NCBI GenBank assembly: GCA_017554745.1
Contig: JAFZHS010000019.1
Coordinates: 1-64,000, forward strand
DNA: 64,000 nucleotides
Direction of reading: 5' to 3'
DNA from: Clostridiales bacterium
GTDB lineage: Bacteria > Bacillota > Clostridia > Saccharofermentanales > Saccharofermentanaceae
The notes beneath the pieces were generated by a model. The model did no database searches and was not told where the DNA came from. It saw only the letters and a program-made list of their open reading frames with translations. Both the position numbers and the translations under genes were made by a program. Of the stretch, positions 24,966 to 33,932 are shown one piece after another. Positions within the stretch are counted from its first letter, which is position 1; each line of letters starts with the position of its first letter.

Positions 24966-25571
24966 ATGGATCAATATGTAACAGGAAATACCATTAAATC
25001 ACTTCGTGAGAAGAACAAGATGACGCAGATACAGCTCGCCGACAAGCTCGGTGTGAGCGATAAGACGGTCTCGAAATGGGAGACCGGCAAAGGCTATCCC
25101 GACATTACTTTGTTAGAGCCCATAGCAGAGGCTTTGCAGGTATCGGTGACAGAACTCATATCAGGCAATACGATTCAGAACGCAAACGTTTCTGCCAACA
25201 TGCTGCGCTCAAAATTCTATGTCTGCCCAGTGTGCGGCAACTTTATCCACAGCATGGGTGAGGCGGTCATACAGTGCCACGGCATCGTGCTCAACGCATT
25301 GGAGGCAGAGCCCGCAGATGAGCATCACAAGATAACTGTCGAGCGTGTTGAAGATGAGTACTACGTGACGGTCGGCCACCCGATGACCAAGGATCATTAC
25401 ATCTCATTCCTTGCTGCGGCTGCGTCTGATTCGATGCAGACTGTAAAGCTCTATCCGGAGTGGAATGCGGAAGCGAGATTTAAGATCAGCTGCGTGAAGA
25501 AGATATTCTTCTACTGCAACCGCGACGGCCTGTATTTTGCAGATGTCTTAGGGCGCAGCACAAGGAATTGA
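24966..25571 (+). CDS. XRE regulator fused to a superoxide-reductase-like iron domain
   Basis: The first ~65 residues form an XRE helix-turn-helix (MTQIQLADKLGVSDKTVSKW). Residues about 85-195 resemble the desulfoferrodoxin/superoxide reductase fold. A CPVCGNF pair is followed by HHKITVERVEDEYYVTVG, then HPMTKDHYISFLAAA, and finally FYCNRDGLY. In active enzymes the last motif is CNxHGLW, so the Cys ligand is kept but the last His appears replaced by Asp. This suggests an iron or redox sensor rather than an enzyme. Such fusions occur in Clostridia. GAAGGAGG precedes the ATG. Confidence 0.8.
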   Translation: MDQYVTGNTIKSLREKNKMTQIQLADKLGVSDKTVSKWETGKGYPDITLLEPIAEALQVSVTELISGNTIQNANVSANMLRSKFYVCPVCGNFIHSMGEAVIQCHGIVLNALEAEPADEHHKITVERVEDEYYVTVGHPMTKDHYISFLAAAASDSMQTVKLYPEWNAEARFKISCVKKIFFYCNRDGLYFADVLGRSTRN

Positions 25572-25661
25572 TAAGAAAATCCGCATTGCCACAGATACGG
25601 TCGATTTGAGATCAAACTCTTGCGGTATAATGGTGATAATCAGACCTACAGGAGACAGATC

Positions 25662-26615
25662 ATGATCAGAAAGACAGCATGTCTGGTGGCAGCAGCGTTA
25701 ATTCTCTGCGCGCTCGCATCTTGCAACAAGGACGGAGACAACAAGCCTACTGTCGAGACGGGCGATATAGTTGAGACAGGCGATCCGGATGCTACAGAGC
25801 CGGACCATATCTCAGCGAGCGATCCGAATGTAACAGAGACATCAGCTGATGAATCAGTTGATACCAGGATCATGGATGCTTTCTGTGAGTACGCGGAGAC
25901 GAATTATTCCGGCGATGTTGAGATGCTCTTCAAGGGCATCGATTACAGCGACAAGGGAGAGCTCTATTTCGGCGAGGACCTGATCCTCACACCTCCTGAG
26001 AGAGTCGCTATCTACAATTATTCGGTTGATACTGATACGAGAAAGACGGTGTTTGAAGCGCAGATCTTCGAATATAAGAGCATTTACGAGGCATGCGGTG
26101 TTTTCGGAGGTCTGGAAGAAGCTCTTACCGATAAGATCATCCAGAAGACCGGCAATGCTGACTTTGAGATGTCTTTGCTCGGCGAAGATTCATACTACTT
26201 CAACGGCAGGAATGACGGCTTTATCTGCTCTGCCGTTAAGGGTCAGGAGATGGCTTCCGAGTTCATCTTAGAAAAGCTCGACGGCTTTGATCTCGATAAG
26301 TACTCTGATATTCTGGGCTATGACCTGTCGCAGATCGACTATACCGATGTGACCGGGTGCTATCTCAAGGAGAACTGCATCATCCTGATCTACGCGCAGG
26401 ACTTGGTCCTCGGACAGCAGTCAACATTTGAACCCGATGCAGGCACGCTTTTGAAGGTCTGCGATGCGCTCGGCATCAAGAACCCCCTGACCGCCAAGAC
26501 TGACTTTGACACAGGCTATGCCCTCTGCGACAAATACGGCAAGCTGACGGTCTTTTTCCACGATCTCGCGGTTGCAGCAGTCAATTCCGAGATCGATTCG
26601 CTGCTGAATAACTGA
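25662..26615 (+). CDS. Putative lipoprotein of unknown function (317 aa)
   Basis: It has a signal peptide with a lipobox ALASC (Cys about residue 20) and an acidic/Thr-rich linker (TVETGDIVETGDPDATEPD) that should hold the domain off the membrane. A ~230-residue globular part follows, containing FCEYAETNYSGDVEMLF and FDLDKYSDILGYDLSQIDY. No family was recognised. CAGGAG lies seven bases before ATG 25662. A TATAAT at 25626-25631 could be the -10, but no good -35 is visible. A strong terminator ends the unit. Confidence 0.8.
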   Translation: MIRKTACLVAAALILCALASCNKDGDNKPTVETGDIVETGDPDATEPDHISASDPNVTETSADESVDTRIMDAFCEYAETNYSGDVEMLFKGIDYSDKGELYFGEDLILTPPERVAIYNYSVDTDTRKTVFEAQIFEYKSIYEACGVFGGLEEALTDKIIQKTGNADFEMSLLGEDSYYFNGRNDGFICSAVKGQEMASEFILEKLDGFDLDKYSDILGYDLSQIDYTDVTGCYLKENCIILIYAQDLVLGQQSTFEPDAGTLLKVCDALGIKNPLTAKTDFDTGYALCDKYGKLTVFFHDLAVAAVNSEIDSLLNN

Positions 26616-26641
26616 TAAAGCGCGAAAATATGTATTTTGCG

Positions 26642-26668
26642 GGCCGCTTCGGAAGAGGCGGCCTTTTT
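26642..26668 (+). terminator. Intrinsic terminator before mgtA
   Basis: A 9-bp stem (GGCCGCTTC with GAGGCGGCC, one wobble) and a GGAA loop are followed by TTTTT. Confidence 0.92.
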
Positions 26669-26669
26669 A

Positions 26670-26698
26670 CTGACACTCTTTTTTAATTCTTGTATAAT
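26670..26698 (+). promoter_or_regulatory. Promoter of mgtA
   Basis: CTGACA (26670-26675) and TATAAT (26693-26698) have a 17-base spacer, placed immediately after the upstream terminator. Transcription should begin near 26705, leaving only a ~25-base leader. Confidence 0.85.
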
Positions 26699-26730
26699 AA
26701 GGCGTGATATTTTTGGAGGCAGAGTGGGAA

Positions 26731-29355
26731 ATGAAGAGAAAAGAAGATGACGGCCGCCGCCAGGAAGTGGAGAGCAAGCTCATTGAGCTCAGTGCTTTAG
26801 ACCAGAAGGAGCTTTTCGCAAAGTACGAGGTTGACGAGTACGGACTTGACCCGGTGCAGGCTTCTGACAGGCTTGAAGAGTACGGCAGGAACATAATCGA
26901 TTTCGGCAAGGAGAAATCACTTGCCGTCCGCATCAAGGACGCGGTCATCAATCCGTTCAATATCGTGCTGCTCGTAGTCGCGATGATCACTTTCGCGACC
27001 GATGTAGTCATGGCCGAAGAGCCGTCGTTTGCGACATTCATAATGCTCGTTGCGGTCATCATAATATCCGCGACGATATCTTTCGTTCAGGAAGAGAAAT
27101 CAAACAGCGCGGCAAAGAAGCTGCAGAACATGATCACCAACAAGCTCGATGTCATCCGTAATGACGTTGAGACTGAGGTGGAGATAGAAGAGCTCGTTCC
27201 GGGCGATATCGTTAAGCTCGCGTCAGGCGACATGATCCCCGGCGACGTGAGATTCATCGAGACGAAGGACCTGTTCATCGACCAGTCGCAGCTCACGGGC
27301 GAGAGCAATCCTGTGGAGAAATTTACCACATCCGAGACGGGCGTCGGCGTCACCGACCTCGCAAATATCGGCTTCATGGGCTCAAACATCGTATCGGGAA
27401 GCGCCAAGGCGTTAATCCTTACGACGGGTGAAGATACATATTTCGGAAGCATGGCAAAGAGCCTTAACTCCTATGAGGAGAAGAGCGCATTCGAGAAGAA
27501 TCTCGACTCGGTCAGCAAGCTCCTTATCCGCTTCATGCTTATCACGGTACCGGTCATCTTTATCGCGAACTTCTTTACAAAGGGCCTCAATAACTGGCTC
27601 GAGTCCCTCATGTTCGGCATCACGATCGCAGTCGGCATCATGCCCGAGATGCTCCCGGTCATCATGAACTCCTCGCTTGCCAGGGGCGCTATCAACATGT
27701 CCCGCAAGAAGACGATCGTTAAGCGTCTGGGCGCCATCCAGACATTCGGCGAGATGGACGTTTTCTGTACCGACAAGACAGGTACGCTCACGCAGGATGA
27801 GATCATCTTGGAGAAATATATGGACGTGCTCGGCCGCGAGGACAAGCGCGTATTAAGACATGCATTCCTTAACAGTTATTTCCAGACTGGCCTTAAGAAC
27901 CTCATGGACGTGGCCATCATCAGCCGCGGCGAGAAGGAAGAGCTGTCATACCTTAAGGAAGCTTACACAAGAGAAGACGAGATCCCGTTTGACTTCTCGC
28001 GCCGCCGCATGAGCGTCGTGCTCAAGGACAAGAACGGCAAGCGCCAGCTCATCACAAAGGGCGCGGTAGAAGAGATCTTATCGATCTGCTCCTTCATCGA
28101 GATCGACGGCGAAGTCAAGGATATCAGCGATGAGCTTAAGGCCAACGCGAAAAAGATCGCCGAAGAGAATAACCTCGAGGGCATCCGTGTCATCGCGGTA
28201 GCACAGAAGAATAACGTCCACGGCGTCGATGTTTTCGGCGTGCAGGACGAGAGCGACATGGTGCTCATCGGATTCGTAGGTTTCCTCGATCCTCCGAAGG
28301 AATCCGCAGGCACCGCCATCGCAGCCTTGAAGAAGAACGGCGTACGTACTGTCGTACTTACCGGTGACTCCGAAGGCGTTGCGATCAACATCTGCGGCAG
28401 GCTCGGCATCAGCACCGAGATGACGTTAACCGGCGCGAAGATCGAGCAGATGACTGACGAAGAGCTTCAGGAAGCATGCAAGAAGTGTGATATCTTCTCC
28501 AAGCTCTCTCCTTACCAGAAGCAGCGCGTGGTCAAGATGTTCCAGGCCAACGGCCACACTATAGGTTACATGGGTGACGGCATCAACGACAGCTTGCCCT
28601 TAAAGCAGGCAGATATCGGTATCTCCGTTGATAACGCTGTCGATATCGCGAAAGAAGTCGCTGACATCATCCTTCTTGAGAAGGACCTCATGGTCCTTGA
28701 CGAGGGCGTTGTCGAAGGCAGAAGCACATTCGCCAACATGTCCAAGTACCTCAAGATGTCCGTATCAGGCAACTTCGGTAATATGTTCTCGGTATTGATC
28801 GCGAGCATCTTCTTACCGTTCCTGCCGATGCTCCCTCTGCACATCCTCGTGCAGAACCTCTTAAACGACTTCGCACAGCTCGGCATGCCTTTCGACCATG
28901 TCGAATCCAAGTATATCGAGAAGCCGAAGAAGTGGGATCTTAGCGGCATCAAGAGCTTCATGATCATCTTCGGATTGCTCAGTACTGTCTTAGACGTCCT
29001 CTGCTTCCTCGTGCTGTGGTTCGTATTCGGATACAACAATCCCGACATGGCAGGATACTTCCAGTGCGGCTGGTTTATGTTCGGCGTTATCTCGCAGACG
29101 ATGGTTATCCACACGATCCGCACGCCGAAGTTCCCGTTCGTCAAGGACAGGGCTTCCATCCAGCTTACGATCTCAACGATCGCAGTCATCGCAGTCACGC
29201 TCCTTATCGGATTTACCGGTATCGCTACACTGTTTGCACTGCCTGTTATGCCCATCGGATACATGGCATGGCTCGCAGGCCTGATGGTCGTCTACACGCT
29301 TTTCGCGCAGATCCTGAAGACCCTTTACATCAAGAAGCACAAGGACTGGCTCTGA
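26731..29355 (+). CDS. mgtA: Magnesium-translocating P-type ATPase
   Basis: An 874-residue P3-type ATPase for Mg2+ uptake. It has the N-terminal cation-ATPase domain, the DQSQLTGESNPVE actuator loop, phosphorylation site VFCTDKTGTLTQDE, the nucleotide-domain segment ITKGAVEEIL and the GYMGDGINDSLPLKQADIG hinge. About ten TM helices are visible, including GNFGNMFSVLIASIFLPFLP, the usual MgtA stretch. ATG 26731 is preceded by TTGGAGG 11 bases away; GTG 26704 lies upstream of the predicted transcript start. It has no riboswitch, unlike mgtE in this window. Confidence 0.95.
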   Translation: MKRKEDDGRRQEVESKLIELSALDQKELFAKYEVDEYGLDPVQASDRLEEYGRNIIDFGKEKSLAVRIKDAVINPFNIVLLVVAMITFATDVVMAEEPSFATFIMLVAVIIISATISFVQEEKSNSAAKKLQNMITNKLDVIRNDVETEVEIEELVPGDIVKLASGDMIPGDVRFIETKDLFIDQSQLTGESNPVEKFTTSETGVGVTDLANIGFMGSNIVSGSAKALILTTGEDTYFGSMAKSLNSYEEKSAFEKNLDSVSKLLIRFMLITVPVIFIANFFTKGLNNWLESLMFGITIAVGIMPEMLPVIMNSSLARGAINMSRKKTIVKRLGAIQTFGEMDVFCTDKTGTLTQDEIILEKYMDVLGREDKRVLRHAFLNSYFQTGLKNLMDVAIISRGEKEELSYLKEAYTREDEIPFDFSRRRMSVVLKDKNGKRQLITKGAVEEILSICSFIEIDGEVKDISDELKANAKKIAEENNLEGIRVIAVAQKNNVHGVDVFGVQDESDMVLIGFVGFLDPPKESAGTAIAALKKNGVRTVVLTGDSEGVAINICGRLGISTEMTLTGAKIEQMTDEELQEACKKCDIFSKLSPYQKQRVVKMFQANGHTIGYMGDGINDSLPLKQADIGISVDNAVDIAKEVADIILLEKDLMVLDEGVVEGRSTFANMSKYLKMSVSGNFGNMFSVLIASIFLPFLPMLPLHILVQNLLNDFAQLGMPFDHVESKYIEKPKKWDLSGIKSFMIIFGLLSTVLDVLCFLVLWFVFGYNNPDMAGYFQCGWFMFGVISQTMVIHTIRTPKFPFVKDRASIQLTISTIAVIAVTLLIGFTGIATLFALPVMPIGYMAWLAGLMVVYTLFAQILKTLYIKKHKDWL

Positions 29356-29394
29356 TACCTGAGCCCTTCTCGAAAACACCAAGGAGAACAAGTT

Positions 29395-30453
29395 ATGGCT
29401 GAGTACAAATCACGTTCAAAGATAAAGAAGTTCCTCAAGGGATTACTGATCGTTATAGTGGCCCTAGCTGTACTTGTCGTGGTAGGCGCAAGGCTCTACT
29501 TCAGGCTCCCCGTAAGCGATTATTACAAGGCATCCGAGAAGGCTTTTACCATCCCGGGACTTTCACAGAACATGATCCCCCAGGGTCTGGAATATGTTGA
29601 CGGCAGGGATGTATACCTTGTCGGAGGCTATCAGAAGGACGGATCTCCTTCACGTGTTTATAAGGTAAACAGCAGGACCGGAAAGACCGAAGGCTACGTT
29701 CTTTTGGGCGATGAGAACGGCAATGGTATTTCTCCTCACGCTGGCGGCCTTGCAGTACATGACAAATATCTTTTCGTAGCAGGCGACGAGGATTCGAGCA
29801 TCTTTATCTACAACCTCGAAGATGTTTTAACGGCAGGCAAGGGCGAGATGGTTAAGATGGTCGACAAATTTGAGGCCCGTTACCCGGGCGGCAAGATCAA
29901 CGTCGCATGCCTGACCTTTACGGAAGACAAGCTGATCGTTGCAGAGTTCTACAGAGTCCCTAATTATGTAACCGATGAATCTCACTGGATCACGACTCCC
30001 GCAGGCGATGAGAACCATGCGTTTGCAATCGCATATCCTTTAAGCGACAGCGAGGCTTCTATATGCGGTGTTTATCCTACGGCTGTTGAGCTGTATTCCC
30101 TGCCGGGTCTTGTCCAGGGTATAGCTGTCCACGACGGCAAGATTTGGATATCACAGTCCTACGGCACTGCGAAGTCCACGATCTGCTGCTATGACATAAC
30201 CGACGCAGAGCCTGCATCCGGCATTCTTCAGATATCGTCAGGAATTGGCGGTCCCGGCAAGATGACTCCGATCTATGCTCTCGATTCTTCCACGCTGGTC
30301 GCGTCATTCGATGCTCCGCCGATGGCAGAAGAGATCGTGTTCGTTGACGATAAGCTCCTCATCATGAGTGAGTCCGCATCAGCAAAATATATCTTCGGCA
30401 ACTTCACGGGCGGCAGATCCTGTTACGCCACGGATGTCGATAAACTCATCTGA
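29395..30453 (+). CDS. Membrane-anchored propeller-like protein (352 aa)
   Basis: A short basic N-terminus and one TM helix (about residues 12-33, LLIVIVALAVLVVVGARLYF) anchor an extracellular domain. The domain shows repeated strand-turn units: QGLEYVDGRDVYLVGGYQKD, RVYKVNSRTGKTEGYV, GLAVHDKYLFVAGDEDSSIF, QGIAVHDGKIWISQSYG. These are typical of beta-propellers of the NHL/SMP-30 sort. AAGGAG precedes the ATG, 39 bases after mgtA, so it may be co-transcribed. Enzymatic activity cannot be read. Confidence 0.75.
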   Translation: MAEYKSRSKIKKFLKGLLIVIVALAVLVVVGARLYFRLPVSDYYKASEKAFTIPGLSQNMIPQGLEYVDGRDVYLVGGYQKDGSPSRVYKVNSRTGKTEGYVLLGDENGNGISPHAGGLAVHDKYLFVAGDEDSSIFIYNLEDVLTAGKGEMVKMVDKFEARYPGGKINVACLTFTEDKLIVAEFYRVPNYVTDESHWITTPAGDENHAFAIAYPLSDSEASICGVYPTAVELYSLPGLVQGIAVHDGKIWISQSYGTAKSTICCYDITDAEPASGILQISSGIGGPGKMTPIYALDSSTLVASFDAPPMAEEIVFVDDKLLIMSESASAKYIFGNFTGGRSCYATDVDKLI

Positions 30454-30471
30454 TCTTAAGGAGTCAGGAAA

Positions 30472-32037
30472 TTGCATTCTAAAGCTGTTAAAAACATAAA
30501 GCTTTATCTGATATGTATCGTGCTTGCAACGCTATTCGCTGCAATCTATTCGACGACGACCACGCCGCTTTTGAGCGGCCGCTGGGGAACTGATTCCGCG
30601 TTCTTCATCATCGTCGGTCAGGGCATGGCCAAAGGCCTTCTTCCTTACCGGGATTTCTTCGACATGAAGGGCCCATATCTGTTCTTTTTGGAGTTCATCG
30701 GACAGAAAATCTGCATCGGAAGGACGGGCGCCTTCATCATCCAGTGCATCAACTTATCGGTATGCCTTTACATAGCAGCCAAGATCTCCGATCTGTTCGC
30801 CAAAACGTTCATTTGGATACACAGGCTCCTTTGCTTCCTGCCGATGTTCCTTATCGCTGCAGTCACCTTTGAAGGCGGCAATCTGACTGAAGAATTCTGT
30901 CTTCCTACGATCCTTTTGAGCATCTATTTTTGCCTTAAGTATTTCAAGGATTCAGAGGATAAAAAGAGCTATAAGCACCCTGTATTATTCTCGCTCTATA
31001 ACGGTTTTGCGGTCGGTTATCTCTGCTTTATCAGGATCACAAATGCCGCAACGATAGGCGCTGTCCTGCTCACGGTATTCATATTCCTTCTTGCCCGGAA
31101 AGAGATAAAGAACGCACTTATAAATCTCTTAATGGTCGCAGCAGGATTTGTGGCTGCGTGCGGTATCCCGTGCGTCTTCTTTGCAGCGAAAAACATGCTG
31201 GGCGAGATGCTCTCACAGGTATTTGTTTTCGGTGTCACATATTCATCCGAGATCAGCATGGGCGAGAAATTCGTAAATGTATTTACGACGTTCAAGCTCT
31301 TCCTACTGCTCCTGCTCGTACCTGTCATCACATGCTTCATCTACCGCGAGAAGTGGTATATGAAGATGCTCGCTGTATCCTCGGCACTTCTCCTGCTCCT
31401 TGCGGTCACGATGGGCAACGCGTACATGCATTACTTTACGCTCCTCATACCGCACGTCGTTATGGGCTTTGCCATCGCGTATAAGAACAGCGGCAAATTC
31501 CGCGGTGTGCGCAGGAACAAGCTGTTTATCGTATGCATGGCGCTGATATTCCTGCTCAATTCCGTGCAGTTCGTAAAGAGCACCGCGAAGGGAGCATTTA
31601 CATTCTATTCGTGTTCACTCCTGTCTTCGGGCAAGACCATGGCTGATGTGCCTGACGCGATCAGATCGATACCCGGCGCGGAAGATAGTATCTTCACGGG
31701 CGAAGTCAACGCGCAGGCCCTTGAGATCGCTTCGCACATTCCTGAAGCGGAGAAAGACAGCGTTTACTGCTTCGGCGACGAATACTGGTCATGGTGGTAC
31801 GGCGTAACGGGAATAATCCCTTCGTATAAGTACATGGACTGGCATTTGAACTATCTTGGGCTGATGCCTGAGCTGGAGACTGAGATATCAACCTGGATAA
31901 GGAATAACGGCTCCACATGGATCGTTACGACTAATGAGGAAAAGCCTCTTTCAGATGAGGTTTTCGATGCGATAAATGAGAACTATGAGGCAGAGTTCGC
32001 CAACGAGGCGTATACTCTATACCACAGAGTCAGTTAA
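30472..32037 (+). CDS. GT-C-type membrane glycosyltransferase (521 aa)
   Basis: A polytopic protein with about eleven TM segments. The first extracytoplasmic loop WGTDSAFFIIVGQGMAKG, followed by PYRDFFDMKGP, is the acidic catalytic-loop pattern of the ArnT/PMT-like (GT39/GT83-type) superfamily. Such enzymes use polyprenyl-phosphate sugars. The start is TTG 30472 with AAGGAGT about eight bases upstream. It is 18 bases downstream of the propeller-like gene. The acceptor (protein, teichoic acid or polysaccharide) is unknown. It ends in a soluble domain containing STWIVTTNEEKPLSDEVFD. Confidence 0.82.
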   Translation: MHSKAVKNIKLYLICIVLATLFAAIYSTTTTPLLSGRWGTDSAFFIIVGQGMAKGLLPYRDFFDMKGPYLFFLEFIGQKICIGRTGAFIIQCINLSVCLYIAAKISDLFAKTFIWIHRLLCFLPMFLIAAVTFEGGNLTEEFCLPTILLSIYFCLKYFKDSEDKKSYKHPVLFSLYNGFAVGYLCFIRITNAATIGAVLLTVFIFLLARKEIKNALINLLMVAAGFVAACGIPCVFFAAKNMLGEMLSQVFVFGVTYSSEISMGEKFVNVFTTFKLFLLLLLVPVITCFIYREKWYMKMLAVSSALLLLLAVTMGNAYMHYFTLLIPHVVMGFAIAYKNSGKFRGVRRNKLFIVCMALIFLLNSVQFVKSTAKGAFTFYSCSLLSSGKTMADVPDAIRSIPGAEDSIFTGEVNAQALEIASHIPEAEKDSVYCFGDEYWSWWYGVTGIIPSYKYMDWHLNYLGLMPELETEISTWIRNNGSTWIVTTNEEKPLSDEVFDAINENYEAEFANEAYTLYHRVS

Positions 32038-32052
32038 ATAAGAGGTAATGAC

Positions 32053-32910
32053 ATGGCAGGTTTTTCTTTTCCTGATATCGACATAACAAAGCTTTTCGAT
32101 ACTTCGACCAGAACAGGCCGTATCGTCGAGCTTGTGATCTATACGCTGATCGCGGCTTTGGTTACGACCATAGTGCTCCTGATCTATAACAGGTTCGTCA
32201 AAAGAAAGCTCAAGGACAAGAAGAATCTCACGGTCCGTTTCACCCAGAACATCATCAGGACGGTGATAATCCTGATCGCGGTCATCTGGGTCCTCGTAAG
32301 CTCTTCCGCAACGACCGACATTGGTAAAGTGCTCTTCCAGGGAACCGCGATAATAGGTGCTGTTGTCGGTCTTGCCGCACAGTCTGTATTGGGCGACTTC
32401 TTCAGCGGAATATCGATCACGATAAATCAGCCTTTCGAGATCGGTGACAGACTTGAACTGGAGAACGGCATTGTAGGTGTCGTTAAGGACATCACTCCGA
32501 GACACGTGGTCCTTCTTGGAATGGATTCAGTGGAGATAATCATCCCGAACAGCAAGATCAATGCTCTTGTGATCACTAATACGAGCCACGGAAATTACAG
32601 ATCCGTACAGATGAGCTTCAACGTGGCATACGGTACCGATATCGATAAAGCCATTGAGATCGTAAGAAACGCCATCATCGAATCCGAATATACGGAACCT
32701 AACTGGAAGGATAAGGAATACGGCCAGGTCTATTTCACTTCTTTTGCCGATAGCAGCCTTGTCCTTAAGACAACGGTCTACTACAAGCAGAACACGTCCA
32801 TCGCGCTCGGCACGACCGACATCAACAAGCGCGTCCAGAAGGCGTTCGACGAGGCCGGAATCGAGATCCCGTTCAACTACGTCAATGTTGTTATGAAGGA
32901 TAAGGATTAA
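32053..32910 (+). CDS. Small-conductance mechanosensitive channel (MscS family)
   Basis: A 285-residue MscS-type channel protecting against osmotic downshock. Three N-terminal TM segments are followed by the pore helix GAVVGLAAQSVLGDFFSGIS. The beta domain then reads FEIGDRLELENGIVGVVKDI and IIIPNSKINALVITNTS, and a cytoplasmic alpha/beta domain ends the protein. AGAGGTAATGAC precedes the ATG. Its stop codon overlaps the stop of the convergent DUF3737 gene (TTAA), with no terminator between. Confidence 0.93.
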   Translation: MAGFSFPDIDITKLFDTSTRTGRIVELVIYTLIAALVTTIVLLIYNRFVKRKLKDKKNLTVRFTQNIIRTVIILIAVIWVLVSSSATTDIGKVLFQGTAIIGAVVGLAAQSVLGDFFSGISITINQPFEIGDRLELENGIVGVVKDITPRHVVLLGMDSVEIIIPNSKINALVITNTSHGNYRSVQMSFNVAYGTDIDKAIEIVRNAIIESEYTEPNWKDKEYGQVYFTSFADSSLVLKTTVYYKQNTSIALGTTDINKRVQKAFDEAGIEIPFNYVNVVMKDKD

Positions 32911-33743
32911 TTCCTGATAATTACTTCGCCAAGAGCTTCCGGAATATCCCTGATTATCTCACCTGCAGCGGGCACTGTTATATGTCCTGCATAAGGATTC
33001 TTAATGCTGATCACAGGTGTGGTTATCTCAGCTTCTACGACGGATCTCTCGAAAGCAAGATCGCAGTCTTCCATCCTGCAGTTAATGAGCTTTAAGTCTT
33101 TGCAGTAGCAGAGCGGCTGTGTGCCCCTGATCGTGCAGTTAATGAAGGTCAGGTTTTCCGAATACCACCCCAGGTATTCTCCGTTTACGACTGAGTCTTT
33201 TACCGTGACATTTTTGGCGTGCCAGAAAGCGTCTTTGGTATTAAGTTCGGAGTCTTTGACCTCACTGTTTTCAACATACTGGAAAGAGTACTTGCCCGTG
33301 AGCGTGACATTATCGAGCGTGATGTCTGAAGACCTCATGAGAAAATATTCTGACTCAGCCGTAACGTCCTTAAGCTTAAGACCCGTGACAGACCAGCCGA
33401 ATTCAGGTGATATGATGCTCGAAGATACGATCGATGCATCGCGGCATTCCCTTAACGCCTTGATGCCGTGAAGCTTCGTACCGGTGATCTTTATATCATC
33501 CGAATACCACAGCGCGGCGCGGCATTTGCCGGTCATTTCGCACGCGTCAATGCTTAGCCCGTGTACGTGCCAGAAGGGGTATCTCAGATTGAAATAGGAA
33601 TCTTTTACGGTGACATTGCGGCTCTCTTTAAGAGCGCTCTCGCCGTCGGCAGGACCGTCGAAACGGCAATTGGTGACCAGAATATCAGAGCTGCCGTATA
33701 AGGCGCGCTCTTCATCCATAACCTGATTATCGATGTGCTTCAT
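32907..33743 (-). CDS. DUF3737-family right-handed beta-helix protein
   Basis: A 278-residue cytoplasmic protein of repeated short rungs (LKESRNVTVKDSYFNLRYPF, ECRDASIVSSSIISPEFGW, HAKNVTVKDSVVNGEYLGWY), typical of DUF3737 parallel beta-helices. The opening DEERALYGSSDILVTNCRFD is characteristic of the family. No catalytic residues are assigned for it. It is transcribed toward mscS and the two stops overlap. The ribosome binding site is weak (AAAGAAG). Confidence 0.88.
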   Translation of the reverse strand: MKHIDNQVMDEERALYGSSDILVTNCRFDGPADGESALKESRNVTVKDSYFNLRYPFWHVHGLSIDACEMTGKCRAALWYSDDIKITGTKLHGIKALRECRDASIVSSSIISPEFGWSVTGLKLKDVTAESEYFLMRSSDITLDNVTLTGKYSFQYVENSEVKDSELNTKDAFWHAKNVTVKDSVVNGEYLGWYSENLTFINCTIRGTQPLCYCKDLKLINCRMEDCDLAFERSVVEAEITTPVISIKNPYAGHITVPAAGEIIRDIPEALGEVIIRN

Positions 33744-33873
33744 AGGTCTTCTTTTTCCTTACCGCGAATGCCGTTCCTGTCTTTTTTATCATACCAAATC
33801 CCCGGAAACTTAAGTGTCACGGAGTCTTGATTTTTTAAGCAAATCCGCACCTACATGTGATAGAATTACTTTA

Positions 33874-33901
33874 TGTTAATTCAAGTTTGGCTGAATTAAC
33901 A
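33874..33901. promoter_or_regulatory. Inverted repeat upstream of the DtxR-family gene
   Basis: Perfect 10-bp arms TGTTAATTCA and TGAATTAACA are separated by 8 bases. The repeat lies about 30 bases before the start codon and just downstream of a possible -10 (TAGAAT, 33861-33866). Its size suits a dimeric metalloregulator; autoregulation is the simplest reading. Confidence 0.7.
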
Positions 33902-33932
33902 CAGCATCAGATTAACAGCGCGAGGTGACAGT

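Noticed and set aside
28566-29264. 232-residue minus-strand frame opposite mgtA
   Set aside because: mgtA carries all family motifs throughout this interval; the antisense frame has no site or recognisable domain.
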